A stretch of 64,000 nt of DNA from Mycobacterium seoulense (GCF_010731595.1 NZ_AP022582.1:4588001-4652000); one strand, 5' to 3'. Positions 52,073-60,843 are shown, numbered from the stretch's first letter. Notes: generated by a model from the sequence alone, not told the origin. Made by a program: numbers and translations.

Positions 52073-52949
52073 GGGTGATCCCGTAGCGCGGCGCCTCAAC
52101 CGCTATCGCCCGCGCCAGCAGGCGCCGCGCCGCGGCGACCATCGGCGGGCCAACCATCTGCCCGTCGAGGACACCGATCTCCCCGGATCGTTCGCGCGCC
52201 ATCTCGATGACACGGCGGGCTCGTTCCACCTCCGCAGGCAATGGCGTGAAGCCGTCATTGATCACCGGCACCTGGCGGGGATGAACCGCGGCTTTGCCGC
52301 CGAAGCCGAGTTCGCGCGACCGGTTCACATCGATCTTGAGGGCGAGATCGTCGCTCAGGTCGAAGGTGGGTGCGTCGATGGCCGGGATACCGGCTGCGGC
52401 GGCGGCCGTGACGATGCGCGACCGCGCATAGAGCAAGGGCTCCCACTCCATCGATATGCTCAGGTCGGCCGCGAAGTCGGCGGCTCCGAAGACCAGCGCC
52501 CGTACGCGTGGCGTGGCATTCGCGATCTCGTCAACCGCCGAGAGGCCGGCCGCGGTTTCGATCGTTGCCAGAAAAGCGACGTCCGCGAGCTGGTCACCCA
52601 GCATGTCTTCCAGGATGAGTAGGTCATGCGCACAATTCACCTTCGGGACCAGCAGCGCGTCGGGTCTGATGGCGCCGTAAAAGAGGGCGAGAATGTCGTG
52701 CAAACCGTCGGCGGTGCGCAGGCTGTTGATCCGCAGGGCACGAACGCAGCCCGTCGACTTCGTGTCGAACAGCCGAGACGCTACGCGACGAGCCGCTTCG
52801 CGCTGGGCGGGCGGCACCGCGTCTTCGAGATCCAGGGTGCATACGTCGGCGCCTGATTTCAGGGCAGCCCGATAGCGGCGCGGATGGACAGCGCTCGTCA
52901 TCAGCATCGTCCGAAAGACGTTATTTTGCGCCAACACTCGATTACTCAT
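52065..52949 (-). CDS. CitE-like CoA-ester lyase (HpcH/HpaI aldolase family)
   Basis: 294 aa from ATG 52949, overlapping the previous stop by ATGA. TIM-barrel lyase with DLEDAVPPAQRE (40-51), substrate-binding Arg73 in LRINSL, Mg ligands Glu131 (IETAAGL) and Asp158 (GAADFAADL), and the C-terminal GGKAAVHPRQV. These residues match CitE, malyl-CoA and citramalyl-CoA lyases. It should cleave a beta-hydroxyacyl-CoA into an acyl-CoA and a 2-oxoacid, or run in reverse. It could supply the acyl-CoA used by the alpha-oxoamine synthase encoded just upstream. Confidence 0.88.
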   Translation of the reverse strand: MSNRVLAQNNVFRTMLMTSAVHPRRYRAALKSGADVCTLDLEDAVPPAQREAARRVASRLFDTKSTGCVRALRINSLRTADGLHDILALFYGAIRPDALLVPKVNCAHDLLILEDMLGDQLADVAFLATIETAAGLSAVDEIANATPRVRALVFGAADFAADLSISMEWEPLLYARSRIVTAAAAAGIPAIDAPTFDLSDDLALKIDVNRSRELGFGGKAAVHPRQVPVINDGFTPLPAEVERARRVIEMARERSGEIGVLDGQMVGPPMVAAARRLLARAIAVEAPRYGITHG

Positions 52950-54196
52950 GCTGAAATACCGAACAGATCTTGTGATTCCGACGCCACCAATTCGCCGACG
53001 GTCTCGCAGAACCGGCGGATGTCCTCGGGGTCGTTGTCTGACCGCAGCATGATGCGCAGTCCCGCGTGGCCCATGGCGGTGACGGGAAAGAAGACCGCCG
53101 AGGTGTAGTAGCCGCGATCGAAGATTTCCCGCGACAGACCGATCGCTTTGGCGTCCTCGCCCGTCCGGATCAGCCGGATCGGGGTCAACGTGCCGGCCTG
53201 CGGGGTCGAGATCAGGCTGTCGAAGAGGGCGGCGTTGTCGCGCAGTTGTTGCTGTCGCTGTGCCAGCTCGGGTGAATTGTGCACGCGCAACGAGCCCAGG
53301 CACGCGCCGATCGTCGGCGCGTTCGCAGGCTTGGACCATGCCAGTGGGCCGCCGAAGCGCATGAGGACGTCGTAGTGCTTCTCTGGTCCCAACATGATGA
53401 CCCCGCCGCTGGCGCCGAAGGCCTTTCCGAGCGAGGCGACGATGACGGTCAGCGGGTTGAGCTGCTCGGGCATCATGGATCGCACGATTCCTTCGCCTCG
53501 TTCGCCGTACATGGACAACGAGTGGGCCTCGTCGAAAAAGAGGAACAGCCCGTAGCGGTCCTGCAACTCCATCAGCTCTTTGACCGGGGCGATGCCCCCC
53601 AGCGAGTAGGCGCCGTCGGCGACGTAGGCGACCCGCTGGTGCTTCTTGCACATGTCTTCGAGGTAGTTGAGGTCGTTGTGCGGGCAGGTGTAGACCGGAG
53701 CCTCGTCGGCGCAGATGGGCTTGACGTAGTTGAGCGAGAAGTGCGCATGCTTGTCGAACACCATGACGCGCGGTTCACCGTCGTCGGTCAAGTGCCCCGA
53801 GGCGATCAGCGGCAGCACGGCGGCGCTCGCCACCGCCGTGGAGATCGCGGAGATGCAGCGTGCCCGATACAACGCCGAGAGTCCGGTTTCGAGTTCGTCG
53901 ATGATGGAGAACCGGATCCGCAGCCGGGAGGCGGACAGCGCGAACGTCTGCTCCGAATCAATCGCCGCACGAGCGCTTTCCAGCACCCAGGGGTGGGAGT
54001 GCAGCCCGAGGTAGGAGCACGAAATCATGTTGATGAAACGGTGGCCATCGCTTTGCCGCTCCAGCCGATCGTTGCCGACGTAACGAACGCTGTTGTCCAG
54101 CAGCTTGTTGTCGGCTGCAGCCTGCCATGCGGGATTGCCCACGGCGACGGCCTTGGCGTTGTTCCGGAATCGGTGTATCCGGGGCTGTACATTCAT
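52946..54196 (-). CDS. Divergent alpha-oxoamine synthase (AONS/CqsA-like PLP enzyme)
   Basis: 416 aa from ATG 54196, eight bases after AGGAG; a TTG one codon upstream is less likely. Fold type I PLP enzyme: Asp222-Glu-Ala-His225 (FFDEAHSLSMYGERGEG), the PLP lysine Lys258 in ASLGKAFGASGG, and HAHFSLN near 150-156. These mark the alpha-oxoamine synthases that condense an amino acid with an acyl-CoA, releasing CO2 and CoA. The SGYxAN motif expected near 118 is replaced by ISTAVAS, so it is not ordinary BioF or KBL. First gene of the five-gene operon; product probably an alpha-aminoketone (inference). Confidence 0.87.
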   Translation of the reverse strand: MNVQPRIHRFRNNAKAVAVGNPAWQAAADNKLLDNSVRYVGNDRLERQSDGHRFINMISCSYLGLHSHPWVLESARAAIDSEQTFALSASRLRIRFSIIDELETGLSALYRARCISAISTAVASAAVLPLIASGHLTDDGEPRVMVFDKHAHFSLNYVKPICADEAPVYTCPHNDLNYLEDMCKKHQRVAYVADGAYSLGGIAPVKELMELQDRYGLFLFFDEAHSLSMYGERGEGIVRSMMPEQLNPLTVIVASLGKAFGASGGVIMLGPEKHYDVLMRFGGPLAWSKPANAPTIGACLGSLRVHNSPELAQRQQQLRDNAALFDSLISTPQAGTLTPIRLIRTGEDAKAIGLSREIFDRGYYTSAVFFPVTAMGHAGLRIMLRSDNDPEDIRRFCETVGELVASESQDLFGISA

Positions 54197-54525
54197 CAAC
54201 GGGTCTCCTCGAGAAGCGTCTTCGGTAACGCGGATCGCGCGTGGCTGAAGCCGTCCTCGAACGTCAATGTTTCGGAGATCCGCGACTAGCGATGGCCACC
54301 GTGGGTGTTACAAATCGCACGGTAGACAGGTCCGCGCGCTCAGGCCTCCACCAATCGGTTCGGGGGAGGAATGAATCTTCCGTCCCCTGATCGGGGGACA
54401 TGCGCGAGCGCCCCTGGAAGGTTGGCGGTTAATTTCGTCGATTCGCCAGCCGACTGTCGCCCTCACGGCCACGCTATTGGCGTACCGTCGAGCCGCGTCC
54501 TTTTCCGAGCCCCGGGAGTCCCGTC
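54197..54525. promoter_or_regulatory. Divergent regulatory region between the accessory operon and fadE4
   Basis: 329 bases without a gene. It must hold the promoters of the accessory operon (minus) and of fadE4 (plus). On the minus strand TTGACG (54267-54262) is the best -35, but no TAnnnT lies at the right distance. On the plus strand a TTAATTT is present near 54430, and GGGAG lies seven bases before the fadE4 ATG. A near-palindrome is annotated separately. Confidence 0.5.
54382..54399. promoter_or_regulatory. 18-bp near-palindrome, candidate operator upstream of fadE4
   Basis: GTCCCC-TGATCG-GGGGAC: six-base perfect arms around a centre that itself contains GATC, so only one pair in 18 bases breaks the symmetry. 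It lies about 190 bases from the accessory-operon ATG and 127 bases from the fadE4 ATG, suitable for control of either or both. Confidence 0.4.
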
Positions 54526-56223
54526 ATGTTGCTCAATCCCAACCACCTGCAACGCCAATACCCAGACCGGCGCTCGGCGGAGATCATGGCCGCGACCGTG
54601 GATTTCTTCGAATCGCGGGGCAAGGCGCGGCTGAAGGCCGACGACCACGAACGGGTCTGGTACTCCGAGTTTTTGGACCACATCGGGCGCGAGCGCATCT
54701 TCGCCTCGCTGCTGACACCGTCCGAGTACGGCGCCGGCGATTGCCGCTGGGACACCTACCGGATCAGCGAGTTCGCCGAGATCGTGGGCTTCTACGGGCT
54801 CAGCTACTGGTACCCCTTCCAGGTCACCGCGCTGGGGCTGGGCCCGATCTGGATGAGCGGCAATGAGGACGCCAAACGCAAGGCCGCCGCCCAGCTCGAG
54901 GCCGGCGAGGTGTTCGCCTTCGGACTCTCGGAGCAGACCCACGGCGCCGACGTCTACCAGACCGACATGATCCTGACGCCGTCGGAAGGGGGCTGGACCG
55001 CGAGCGGCGAGAAGTACTACATCGGCAACGCCAACGTGGCGCGGATGGTCTCGACGTTCGGCAAGATCGCCGGTTCTGACGAGTACGTGTTCTTCACCGC
55101 CGACTCCCAGCACGACCGGTACGACCTGATCAAGAACGTGGTGAACTCGCAGAACTTCGTCGCCAACTACGCGCTGCGCGACTACCCGGTCACCGAGGCC
55201 GACATCCTGCACCGGGGACCCGAGGCCTTCCACGCCGCCCTCAACACGGTCAACGTCTGCAAGTACAACCTGGGCTGGGGGGCGGTCGGCATGTGCACCC
55301 ACGCCATGTACGAGGCGGTCACGCACGCCTCCAACCGCGTCCTCTACGGCACCGTCGTCACCGACTTCAGCCACGTGCGGCGGCTGCTCACCGACGCCTA
55401 CCTGCGGCTGGTCGCGATGCGCCTGGTGTGCACCCGGGCCTGCGACTACATGCGCAGCGCGTCGGCGGACGACCGGCGCTACCTGCTGTACAGCCCGCTC
55501 ACCAAGGCCAAAGTCACCAGCGAAGGGGAGCGGGTCGTGATCGCCCTGTGGGACGTCATCGCCGCCAAGGGGGTGGAGAAGGACACCTTCTTCGAGGCCG
55601 TCACCCGCGAGATCGGTTTGCTGCCACGGCTCGAGGGCACGGTGCACATCAACATCGGGCTGCTGGCCAAATTCATGCCCAACTTCCTCTTCGCCCCCAA
55701 CAGCGAACTGCCCATCCTCGATCGGCGCGACGACGCGTCCGACGACGCGTTCCTCTTCGCCCAGGGGCCGACCGGAGGGCTGGGCAAGGTGCGCTTCCAC
55801 GACTGGCGGGCGCCGTTCGATGGCTTCGGCCACCTGCCCAACGTCGCGCTGCTGCGCAAGCAGATCGACGTGCTCGCCGACATGCTGGCCAGCGCGACCC
55901 CTGGCGCCGCGCAGCAGAAGGACGTCGACTTCGCGTTCGCCGTGGGCCAGCTCTTCGCGACGGTGCCCTATGCGCAGCTCATCCTCGAGGAGGCCGCGCT
56001 GTCGGACGTGGACGAGACGTTGATCGACGGGATCTTCGCGGTGCTGGTCCGCGACTTCAACGGCTACGCAGTGGAGCTGAGCGACAAGCCCGCCACGACG
56101 GATGAGCAGGCCCGCTTCGCGACGCGGATGATCCGCCGCCCGGTCCACGACCCCACGCGGTACGCCCAGATCTGGAAGGAGCACATCCTTCCCCTCAACG
56201 GCGCGTACCAGATGCGGCCATAG
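54526..56223 (+). CDS. fadE4: Acyl-CoA dehydrogenase FadE4
   Basis: 565 aa (M. tuberculosis FadE4, Rv0231, 568 aa). Long-form acyl-CoA dehydrogenase. Blocks in order: YGAGDCRWDTYRISEFAEIV near 68-87, the FAD-binding FAFGLSEQTHGADV near 131-144, GGWTASGEKYYIGNANVA, the LGWGAVGMCTHAMYEAVTHA helix near 250-270, and the NRVLYGTVVTDFSHVRRLLT flavin-contact region. A C-terminal extension of about 120 residues distinguishes it from FadE3. A substrate larger than short-chain acyl-CoA is plausible. In M. tuberculosis it directly follows php; here the accessory operon has been inserted between them. Confidence 0.93.
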   Translation: MLLNPNHLQRQYPDRRSAEIMAATVDFFESRGKARLKADDHERVWYSEFLDHIGRERIFASLLTPSEYGAGDCRWDTYRISEFAEIVGFYGLSYWYPFQVTALGLGPIWMSGNEDAKRKAAAQLEAGEVFAFGLSEQTHGADVYQTDMILTPSEGGWTASGEKYYIGNANVARMVSTFGKIAGSDEYVFFTADSQHDRYDLIKNVVNSQNFVANYALRDYPVTEADILHRGPEAFHAALNTVNVCKYNLGWGAVGMCTHAMYEAVTHASNRVLYGTVVTDFSHVRRLLTDAYLRLVAMRLVCTRACDYMRSASADDRRYLLYSPLTKAKVTSEGERVVIALWDVIAAKGVEKDTFFEAVTREIGLLPRLEGTVHINIGLLAKFMPNFLFAPNSELPILDRRDDASDDAFLFAQGPTGGLGKVRFHDWRAPFDGFGHLPNVALLRKQIDVLADMLASATPGAAQQKDVDFAFAVGQLFATVPYAQLILEEAALSDVDETLIDGIFAVLVRDFNGYAVELSDKPATTDEQARFATRMIRRPVHDPTRYAQIWKEHILPLNGAYQMRP

Positions 56224-56265
56224 GTCCAGCCGAATTCCGGCAAGCGCGGCAGGAGGTTGGCTCTG

Positions 56266-57483
56266 CTATTCGGCGGCGGCTGAGAGCGCGTCCAACAGAG
56301 CGTCGACGTTGAGCTGGGGTTGGATTCCTGCGGTTCCCGCCAGGCCCGGTGCGCTGGTGACAACGCCTGCCGCGGGTACCGCGCCTATCGCGCCGGAGGG
56401 GGTGGCGACAACGGGGGCGACGGGGAAGACGTAAGGGGTCGCGGTGACGGGGCCGGTAATGACGGTGCCGGCGTTGATCGCGGTGACGAGGCCGGTGCCG
56501 GCGTTGATGGTGACCTCGGCGCCTGCGCTGCCGGCGGTGACGGCGCCGCTGGGGATGGTGACCGCGGCGTTGACGCCGTTGATTTGGGTAACGGTGCCGG
56601 ACGTGATGGTCCACGTTCCGGGACCAAAGGAGAGGACACCTGTACCAATAGGAACGGTCACCCCGCTCGGCGTCGTAACGGATCCGGGGGTGGAGAAATT
56701 GAACGAGGCGGCAGACCCGGGTAGCTGAGTGAAGACGACGGGGTTGCCGGGGGTGGCGGTGAAGGTCACGCCCGGACTGATGGTGGCGCCGCCGGGTGCG
56801 ATGTTGGCGGTGCTGCCTGAAGGCAGGGGCGGGTCGACGAGGTTGGCCTGCTGAGTGGCCAGGGTCTGGGTCATCTGGGTCAGGGATTGGGTGCGGGCGC
56901 TGGTGGTGTTGGCGGCCGTCTGCGCCATCGACTGCGCTTGGGCGTCCTGGCCCGCCGGGTTGGTGGTCTGCGGCGGTTCATTGAATGACGTCATGGTGCT
57001 CGCGGTCGCCGAGTCGGCGGCGTAGACGTACATGGTGGCGGCGTCTTGGGCCCACATCTCGAAGTACTGGGCTTCGGTAACCGCGATCGCGGGGCCGTTT
57101 TGGCCGAAGAAGTTGGTGGCGATCAGCGCCATCAGCTGGGCGCGGTTGGCCGCGATCACCGGCGGAGGCACCGTCATCGCGAATGCCGCCGCATAGGCCG
57201 CGGCCGCCGCATACGCCTGCATGGCGGTGACTCCGGCTTGTGCGGCCGCGGCCTGCAGCCACGCCGCGTAGGGGGCGGCCGCGCCCGACATCGCCATCGA
57301 CGACGGGCCGAACCATGCCAAGCCGGTCAGGTCGGCGAGTTGTGAAGAGTAGCCCGCTGCCGTGGATTCAAGCTCGGCGGCCACCGCGTTCCAGGCCGCC
57401 GCAGCGGCCAGCAGCGGTCCCGATCCCGGGCCGGCATACATCAACCCCGAGTTGACCTCCGGGGGCAGCAACCCGAAATCCAT
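56266..57483 (-). CDS. Orphan PPE family protein
   Basis: 405 aa. The N-terminal 170 residues are a complete PPE domain: [20 protein letters not shown] with the Pro-Pro-Glu at 7-9, the WxG-type turn [14 protein letters not shown] near 55-68, and long Ala-rich helices. A Gln/Thr-rich linker (about 175-215) follows, then about 160 residues of short Gly/Thr/Val-rich strands ([29 protein letters not shown]) and an Ala/Pro end. The domain is normally exported by an ESX system with a PE partner, but no PE, Esx or ESX component lies in the window. It sits between fadE4 and a TetR gene that are adjacent in M. tuberculosis. Confidence 0.93.
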   Translation of the reverse strand: MDFGLLPPEVNSGLMYAGPGSGPLLAAAAAWNAVAAELESTAAGYSSQLADLTGLAWFGPSSMAMSGAAAPYAAWLQAAAAQAGVTAMQAYAAAAAYAAAFAMTVPPPVIAANRAQLMALIATNFFGQNGPAIAVTEAQYFEMWAQDAATMYVYAADSATASTMTSFNEPPQTTNPAGQDAQAQSMAQTAANTTSARTQSLTQMTQTLATQQANLVDPPLPSGSTANIAPGGATISPGVTFTATPGNPVVFTQLPGSAASFNFSTPGSVTTPSGVTVPIGTGVLSFGPGTWTITSGTVTQINGVNAAVTIPSGAVTAGSAGAEVTINAGTGLVTAINAGTVITGPVTATPYVFPVAPVVATPSGAIGAVPAAGVVTSAPGLAGTAGIQPQLNVDALLDALSAAAE

Positions 57484-57567
57484 GGCCCCTCGCTCTCATT
57501 AGAACCAATGGCCAACGGACTCACCGACCATCGTCAACCTAACCACGACGGTTTAACCCGCGAGGGA

Positions 57568-57714
57568 CTACTGCATTTTCGGCCCCATCACCGACGGACT
57601 AGCGCAGTCACCGCAACGACGACGCGCCGCGCCAATGCGTAGGGCGACCAGCCGGCCGACCTCGTCGAGTTCCTCGCGTCTGCCGACAAAGGGCCACTGG
57701 TCCAGCGCCAGCAA
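57568..57714 (-). pseudogene. Remnant of a LuxR-family AAA/ATPase regulator N-terminus
   Basis: A 48-codon frame from TTG 57714 to TAG begins with DQWPFVGRREELDEVGRLV, the hallmark start of large mycobacterial LuxR-family AAA regulators (WPxxGRxEEL). After about 25 residues the similarity ends and no Walker A motif follows. It has no clear ribosome-binding site. It is best read as the broken end of a lost regulator, next to the orphan PPE insertion. Confidence 0.45.
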
Positions 57715-57780
57715 ATATTAGCCAGCAGCTGGGGTTTTCCCCGGCGATTCGGACCGACGGAACCCGCCCTGCCAAACCCC

Positions 57781-57821
57781 TTGACTGTGACGCAGCTCAC
57801 CGTAATATGACCAGTGGTCAT
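57781..57821 (+). promoter_or_regulatory. Promoter with overlapping perfect operator for the tetR-R2lox operon
   Basis: TTGACT (57781-57786) and TAATAT (57803-57808) form a SigA promoter with a 16-base spacer. ATGACCA-G-TGGTCAT at 57807-57821 is a perfect 15-bp palindrome overlapping the end of the -10 and the start site, the classic position for repression. AGGAGG follows at 57829-57834, five bases before the ATG. Autoregulation by the TetR protein is inferred. Confidence 0.75.
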
Positions 57822-57839
57822 CGACGCTAGGAGGCCGCA

Positions 57840-58532
57840 ATGCCAACGGTGACTTGGGCGCGGGTCGACCCCGCTCGTCGCGCCGCCATCATCGAAGCCG
57901 CGGAACACGAGTTCGGGACGCACGGCTTCTCCCGGGGCAGCCTCAACGTCATCGCCCGGCGCGCCGGCGTCGCCAAAGGCAGCCTCTTCCAGTACTTCGC
58001 GGACAAGCGCGACCTCTACGCGTTCATCGCCGACATCGGCAGCCAGCGGGTGCGGGCCTACATGGAAGACCGCATCCGCGAGCTGGACCCGAGCCGGCCG
58101 TTCTTCGACTTCCTGACCGACTGGCTCGACGCGTGGGTGGCGTACTTCGCCGACCACCCGCACGAACGTGCGCTGCACGCCGCGGCGACCCTGGAAGTCG
58201 ACACCGAAGCCCGCGTCAGCGTGCAGAACGTCATCCACCGGCACTACTTGGAAGTGATGCGGCCGCTCGTTCGCGACGCGAAGGCGCGCGGCGACCTGCG
58301 CGCCGACTCGGACACCGACGCGCTGTTGTCGTTGCTGCTCTTGATCTTTCCGCACCTGGCGCTGGCGCCCTACATGCGCGGGCTGGACCCGGTTCTCGGG
58401 CTCGACGAACCCACACCGGAACAGCCTGCTCTGGCGGTGCGCCGGCTCGTCGCGGTGCTGGCGGCCGCCTTCGCGGTGTCCCCGCGCCCTCCCGTCCACT
58501 CAGCCCCACAACAATCCGAGGAGGCCACATGA
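57840..58532 (+). CDS. TetR-family regulator of the R2lox operon (Rv0232-like)
   Basis: 230 aa, ATG five bases after AGGAGG. HTH at about 15-60: [20 protein letters not shown], then [20 protein letters not shown], a textbook TetR recognition helix. The C-terminal ligand-binding domain is helical and aromatic rich ([20 protein letters not shown]), ending in a Pro-rich tail. Its stop overlaps the R2lox ATG by ATGA, so regulator and oxidase are co-produced. The palindrome at 57807-57821 is its likely operator. A ligand related to fatty acids would fit the fatty-acid ligand of R2lox (inference). Confidence 0.92.
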   Translation: MPTVTWARVDPARRAAIIEAAEHEFGTHGFSRGSLNVIARRAGVAKGSLFQYFADKRDLYAFIADIGSQRVRAYMEDRIRELDPSRPFFDFLTDWLDAWVAYFADHPHERALHAAATLEVDTEARVSVQNVIHRHYLEVMRPLVRDAKARGDLRADSDTDALLSLLLLIFPHLALAPYMRGLDPVLGLDEPTPEQPALAVRRLVAVLAAAFAVSPRPPVHSAPQQSEEAT

Positions 58533-59470
58533 CACGCACGCATTCGGGCTCGATGGTCAAAGGGGGGCTGAACTGGGACAGCCTGCCGTTGAAGCTGTTC
58601 GCCGGCGGCAACGCGAAGTTCTGGAACCCGGCCGACATCGACTTCTCCCGCGACCGCGCCGACTGGGAGCAGCTGACCGACGACGAACGCCACTACGCCG
58701 TCCGGCTGTGCGCGGAGTTCATCGCCGGCGAGGAAGCGGTGACCGAAGACATCCAGCCCTTCATGTCGGCGATGCGGGTCGAGGGCCGGCTGGGCGACGA
58801 AATGTACCTGACGCAGTTCGCGTTCGAGGAAGCCAAGCATGTCCAGGTGTTCCGGATGTGGCTCGACGCCGTCGGGGTCACCGACGACCTGCATCAATAC
58901 CTCGACGACATCCCCACGTACCGGACGATCTTCTACGAGGAGTTGCCGGACTGCCTCAACGCCCTGTCGGTCGACCCGTCACCGGCCGCCCAGGTGCGGG
59001 CCTCGGTCACCTACAACCACATGGTCGAAGGCATGCTGGCGCTCACGGGCTACTTCGGCTGGCACAAGATCTGTGTGGAACGCGGCATCCTGCCCGGCAT
59101 GCAGGAGCTGGTCCGGCGCATCGGCGACGACGAGCGGCGCCACATGGCGTGGGGCACGTTCACCTGCCGCCGCCACGTCGCCGCCGACGACGCGAACTGG
59201 GGCGTCTTCGAGACGCGCATGAACGAACTCATGCCGCTGGGGCTGCGCCTCATCGAAGAGGGCTTCGCCCTTTACGATCCGATGCCGTTCGGCCTCTCGG
59301 TGGACGAGTTCATGCAGTACGCGGCCGACAAGGGCATGCGACGCTTCGGCACCATCTCCAGCGCCCGCGGGCGCCCGCTCGAAGAGATCGACCTCGACTA
59401 CTCGCCGCTGCAGCTCGAGGACACCTTCGCCGACGAGGACGAGAAGGCGCTGGCCGCCGCGTCGGTCTAG
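58529..59470 (+). CDS. R2-like ligand-binding oxidase (R2lox; Rv0233-like, annotated nrdB)
   Basis: 313 aa from the ATG overlapping the regulator stop; the M. tuberculosis prototype is 314 aa. Ferritin-like four-helix bundle. All metal ligands of the Mn/Fe site fall at the prototype numbering: Glu68, Glu101, His104, Glu167, Glu202 and His205. The Val71 and Tyr162 that form the ether cross-link are also conserved. The radical-transfer features of class I ribonucleotide reductase R2 are not expected in this group, so nrdB is a misleading name. It binds a long-chain fatty acid near the metals and performs two-electron oxidation chemistry of unknown physiological substrate (known for the family). 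Confidence 0.95.
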   Translation: MTRTHSGSMVKGGLNWDSLPLKLFAGGNAKFWNPADIDFSRDRADWEQLTDDERHYAVRLCAEFIAGEEAVTEDIQPFMSAMRVEGRLGDEMYLTQFAFEEAKHVQVFRMWLDAVGVTDDLHQYLDDIPTYRTIFYEELPDCLNALSVDPSPAAQVRASVTYNHMVEGMLALTGYFGWHKICVERGILPGMQELVRRIGDDERRHMAWGTFTCRRHVAADDANWGVFETRMNELMPLGLRLIEEGFALYDPMPFGLSVDEFMQYAADKGMRRFGTISSARGRPLEEIDLDYSPLQLEDTFADEDEKALAAASV

Positions 59471-60843
59471 CCGACCCACACCGTCTTGGCGTTGACGAAG
59501 GCGCGAATGCCCAGGCCCGCGAGTTCGCGGCCGTAGCCGGAGCGCTTGACGCCGCCGAAGCCCAGCTCCGGGTAGGACACCGTCATCCCGTTGATGAAGA
59601 CCTGCCCGGCCTCGATCTCGTCGATGAAGCGCCGCTGTTCGGCCTCGTCATTGGTCCAGGCGTTGGAACCCAGCCCGAACGTGGTGGCGTTGGCGATCTC
59701 GATGGCCTCGTCGATGCTCTCGGCGCGGTACATCGACGCGACGGGGCCGAACACCTCTTCGGTGTAGAGGGCCATGTCCTTGGTGATGTCGGTGACCACG
59801 GTCGGCGGGTAGAACCACCCCGGCCGGTCGATCGGCTTGCCGCCGGTGCGCAGCTTTGCCCCCGCCGCGACGGCGTCGTCGACCTGTTTGGCGATCTCGT
59901 CGCGCCCGGACTCGGTGGCCAGCGGGCCCACGTCGGTGTCGGGGTCGGTCGGGTCGCCGACCTTGAGCGCAGCCATCCGCTCGGTGAACTTGTCGACGAA
60001 CGCGTCGTAGATGTCGGCGTGAACGATGAAGCGCTTGGCGGCGATGCAGGACTGGCCGTTGTTCTGGACGCGCGCGGTGACCGCGGTCTTGGCGGCCTCG
60101 TCGAGATCCGCCGACGGCATGACGATGAACGGGTCGCTGCCGCCGAGCTCGAGCACGGTGGGTTTGATCTCGTCGCCGGCGATGGCGGCGACCGACTGGC
60201 CGGCCGGCTCGCTGCCGGTCAGCGTGGCCGCCGCGACGCGCGGGTCGCGCAGGATGCGCTCGACCGCGCTGGACGAGACGAGCAGGGTCTGGAAGCAGCC
60301 GTCGGGGAAGCCGCCGCGGGCGATGACGTCGGCAAGGTAAAGCGCGGACTGCGGCACGTTGGACGCGTGCTTGAGGATGCCGACGTTGCCGGCCATCAGC
60401 GCCGGAGCGGCGAACCGGACCGCCTGCCAGAGCGGGAAGTTCCACGGCATCACCGCCAGCACCACGCCCAGCGGCTGGTAGCGGATGTACGCCTTGGAGG
60501 CGCCGACCGCGGCCGCGTCGGCCGGCTCGTCGGCCAGCAGCTTCTCGGCGTTCTCGGCGTAGTAGCGGAAACCCTTGGCACACTTGAGCGTTTCGGCCTT
60601 GGCGGAGGCCAGCGTCTTGCCCATCTCCTGGGTCATCATCGCCGCGACCTCGTCCGCCTCCTTCTCCAACAGGTCGGCGGTCGCGTTTGCCCACCCCGCG
60701 CGCTGGGCAAAGGTGGTGTTATGGCGGTAGTCCTGGAACCGGGCGTACGCGCGGGCGATCGCCGCGTCGACTTCCTCGTCGGTGGCGGGGGTGAAGGTCT
60801 TTACCGTCTCGCCGGTGGCCGGGTTGATCGTGGCGATGGGCAC
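59467..60843 (-). CDS. gabD1: Succinate-semialdehyde dehydrogenase GabD1
   Basis: 458 aa from GTG 60843, eight bases after AAGGA. Aldehyde dehydrogenase with catalytic Cys266 in [11 protein letters not shown], general-base Glu232 in [10 protein letters not shown], and Asn135 in MPWNFPLWQ. Position and sequence match Rv0234c, an NADP-dependent enzyme that turns succinic semialdehyde into succinate in the 2-oxoglutarate/GABA route. It ends overlapping the R2lox stop by four bases and is divergent from the ThDP-enzyme gene with 79 bases between. Confidence 0.92.
   Translation of the reverse strand: MPIATINPATGETVKTFTPATDEEVDAAIARAYARFQDYRHNTTFAQRAGWANATADLLEKEADEVAAMMTQEMGKTLASAKAETLKCAKGFRYYAENAEKLLADEPADAAAVGASKAYIRYQPLGVVLAVMPWNFPLWQAVRFAAPALMAGNVGILKHASNVPQSALYLADVIARGGFPDGCFQTLLVSSSAVERILRDPRVAAATLTGSEPAGQSVAAIAGDEIKPTVLELGGSDPFIVMPSADLDEAAKTAVTARVQNNGQSCIAAKRFIVHADIYDAFVDKFTERMAALKVGDPTDPDTDVGPLATESGRDEIAKQVDDAVAAGAKLRTGGKPIDRPGWFYPPTVVTDITKDMALYTEEVFGPVASMYRAESIDEAIEIANATTFGLGSNAWTNDEAEQRRFIDEIEAGQVFINGMTVSYPELGFGGVKRSGYGRELAGLGIRAFVNAKTVWVG

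Noticed and set aside
54371..54634. 87-codon plus-strand frame starting just after GGGGGAGGA upstream of fadE4
   Set aside because: It has a plausible ribosome-binding site but runs into fadE4 in another frame, and its product (Ser/Pro/Arg/Cys rich) looks like a shadow.
54463..56184. 573-codon minus-strand frame across fadE4
   Set aside because: Shadow frame antisense to a complete acyl-CoA dehydrogenase.
58529..59470. Class I ribonucleotide reductase small subunit (nrdB)
   Set aside because: No large-subunit gene is nearby, and the residues Val71 and Tyr162 with the ligand numbering identify the R2lox group instead.
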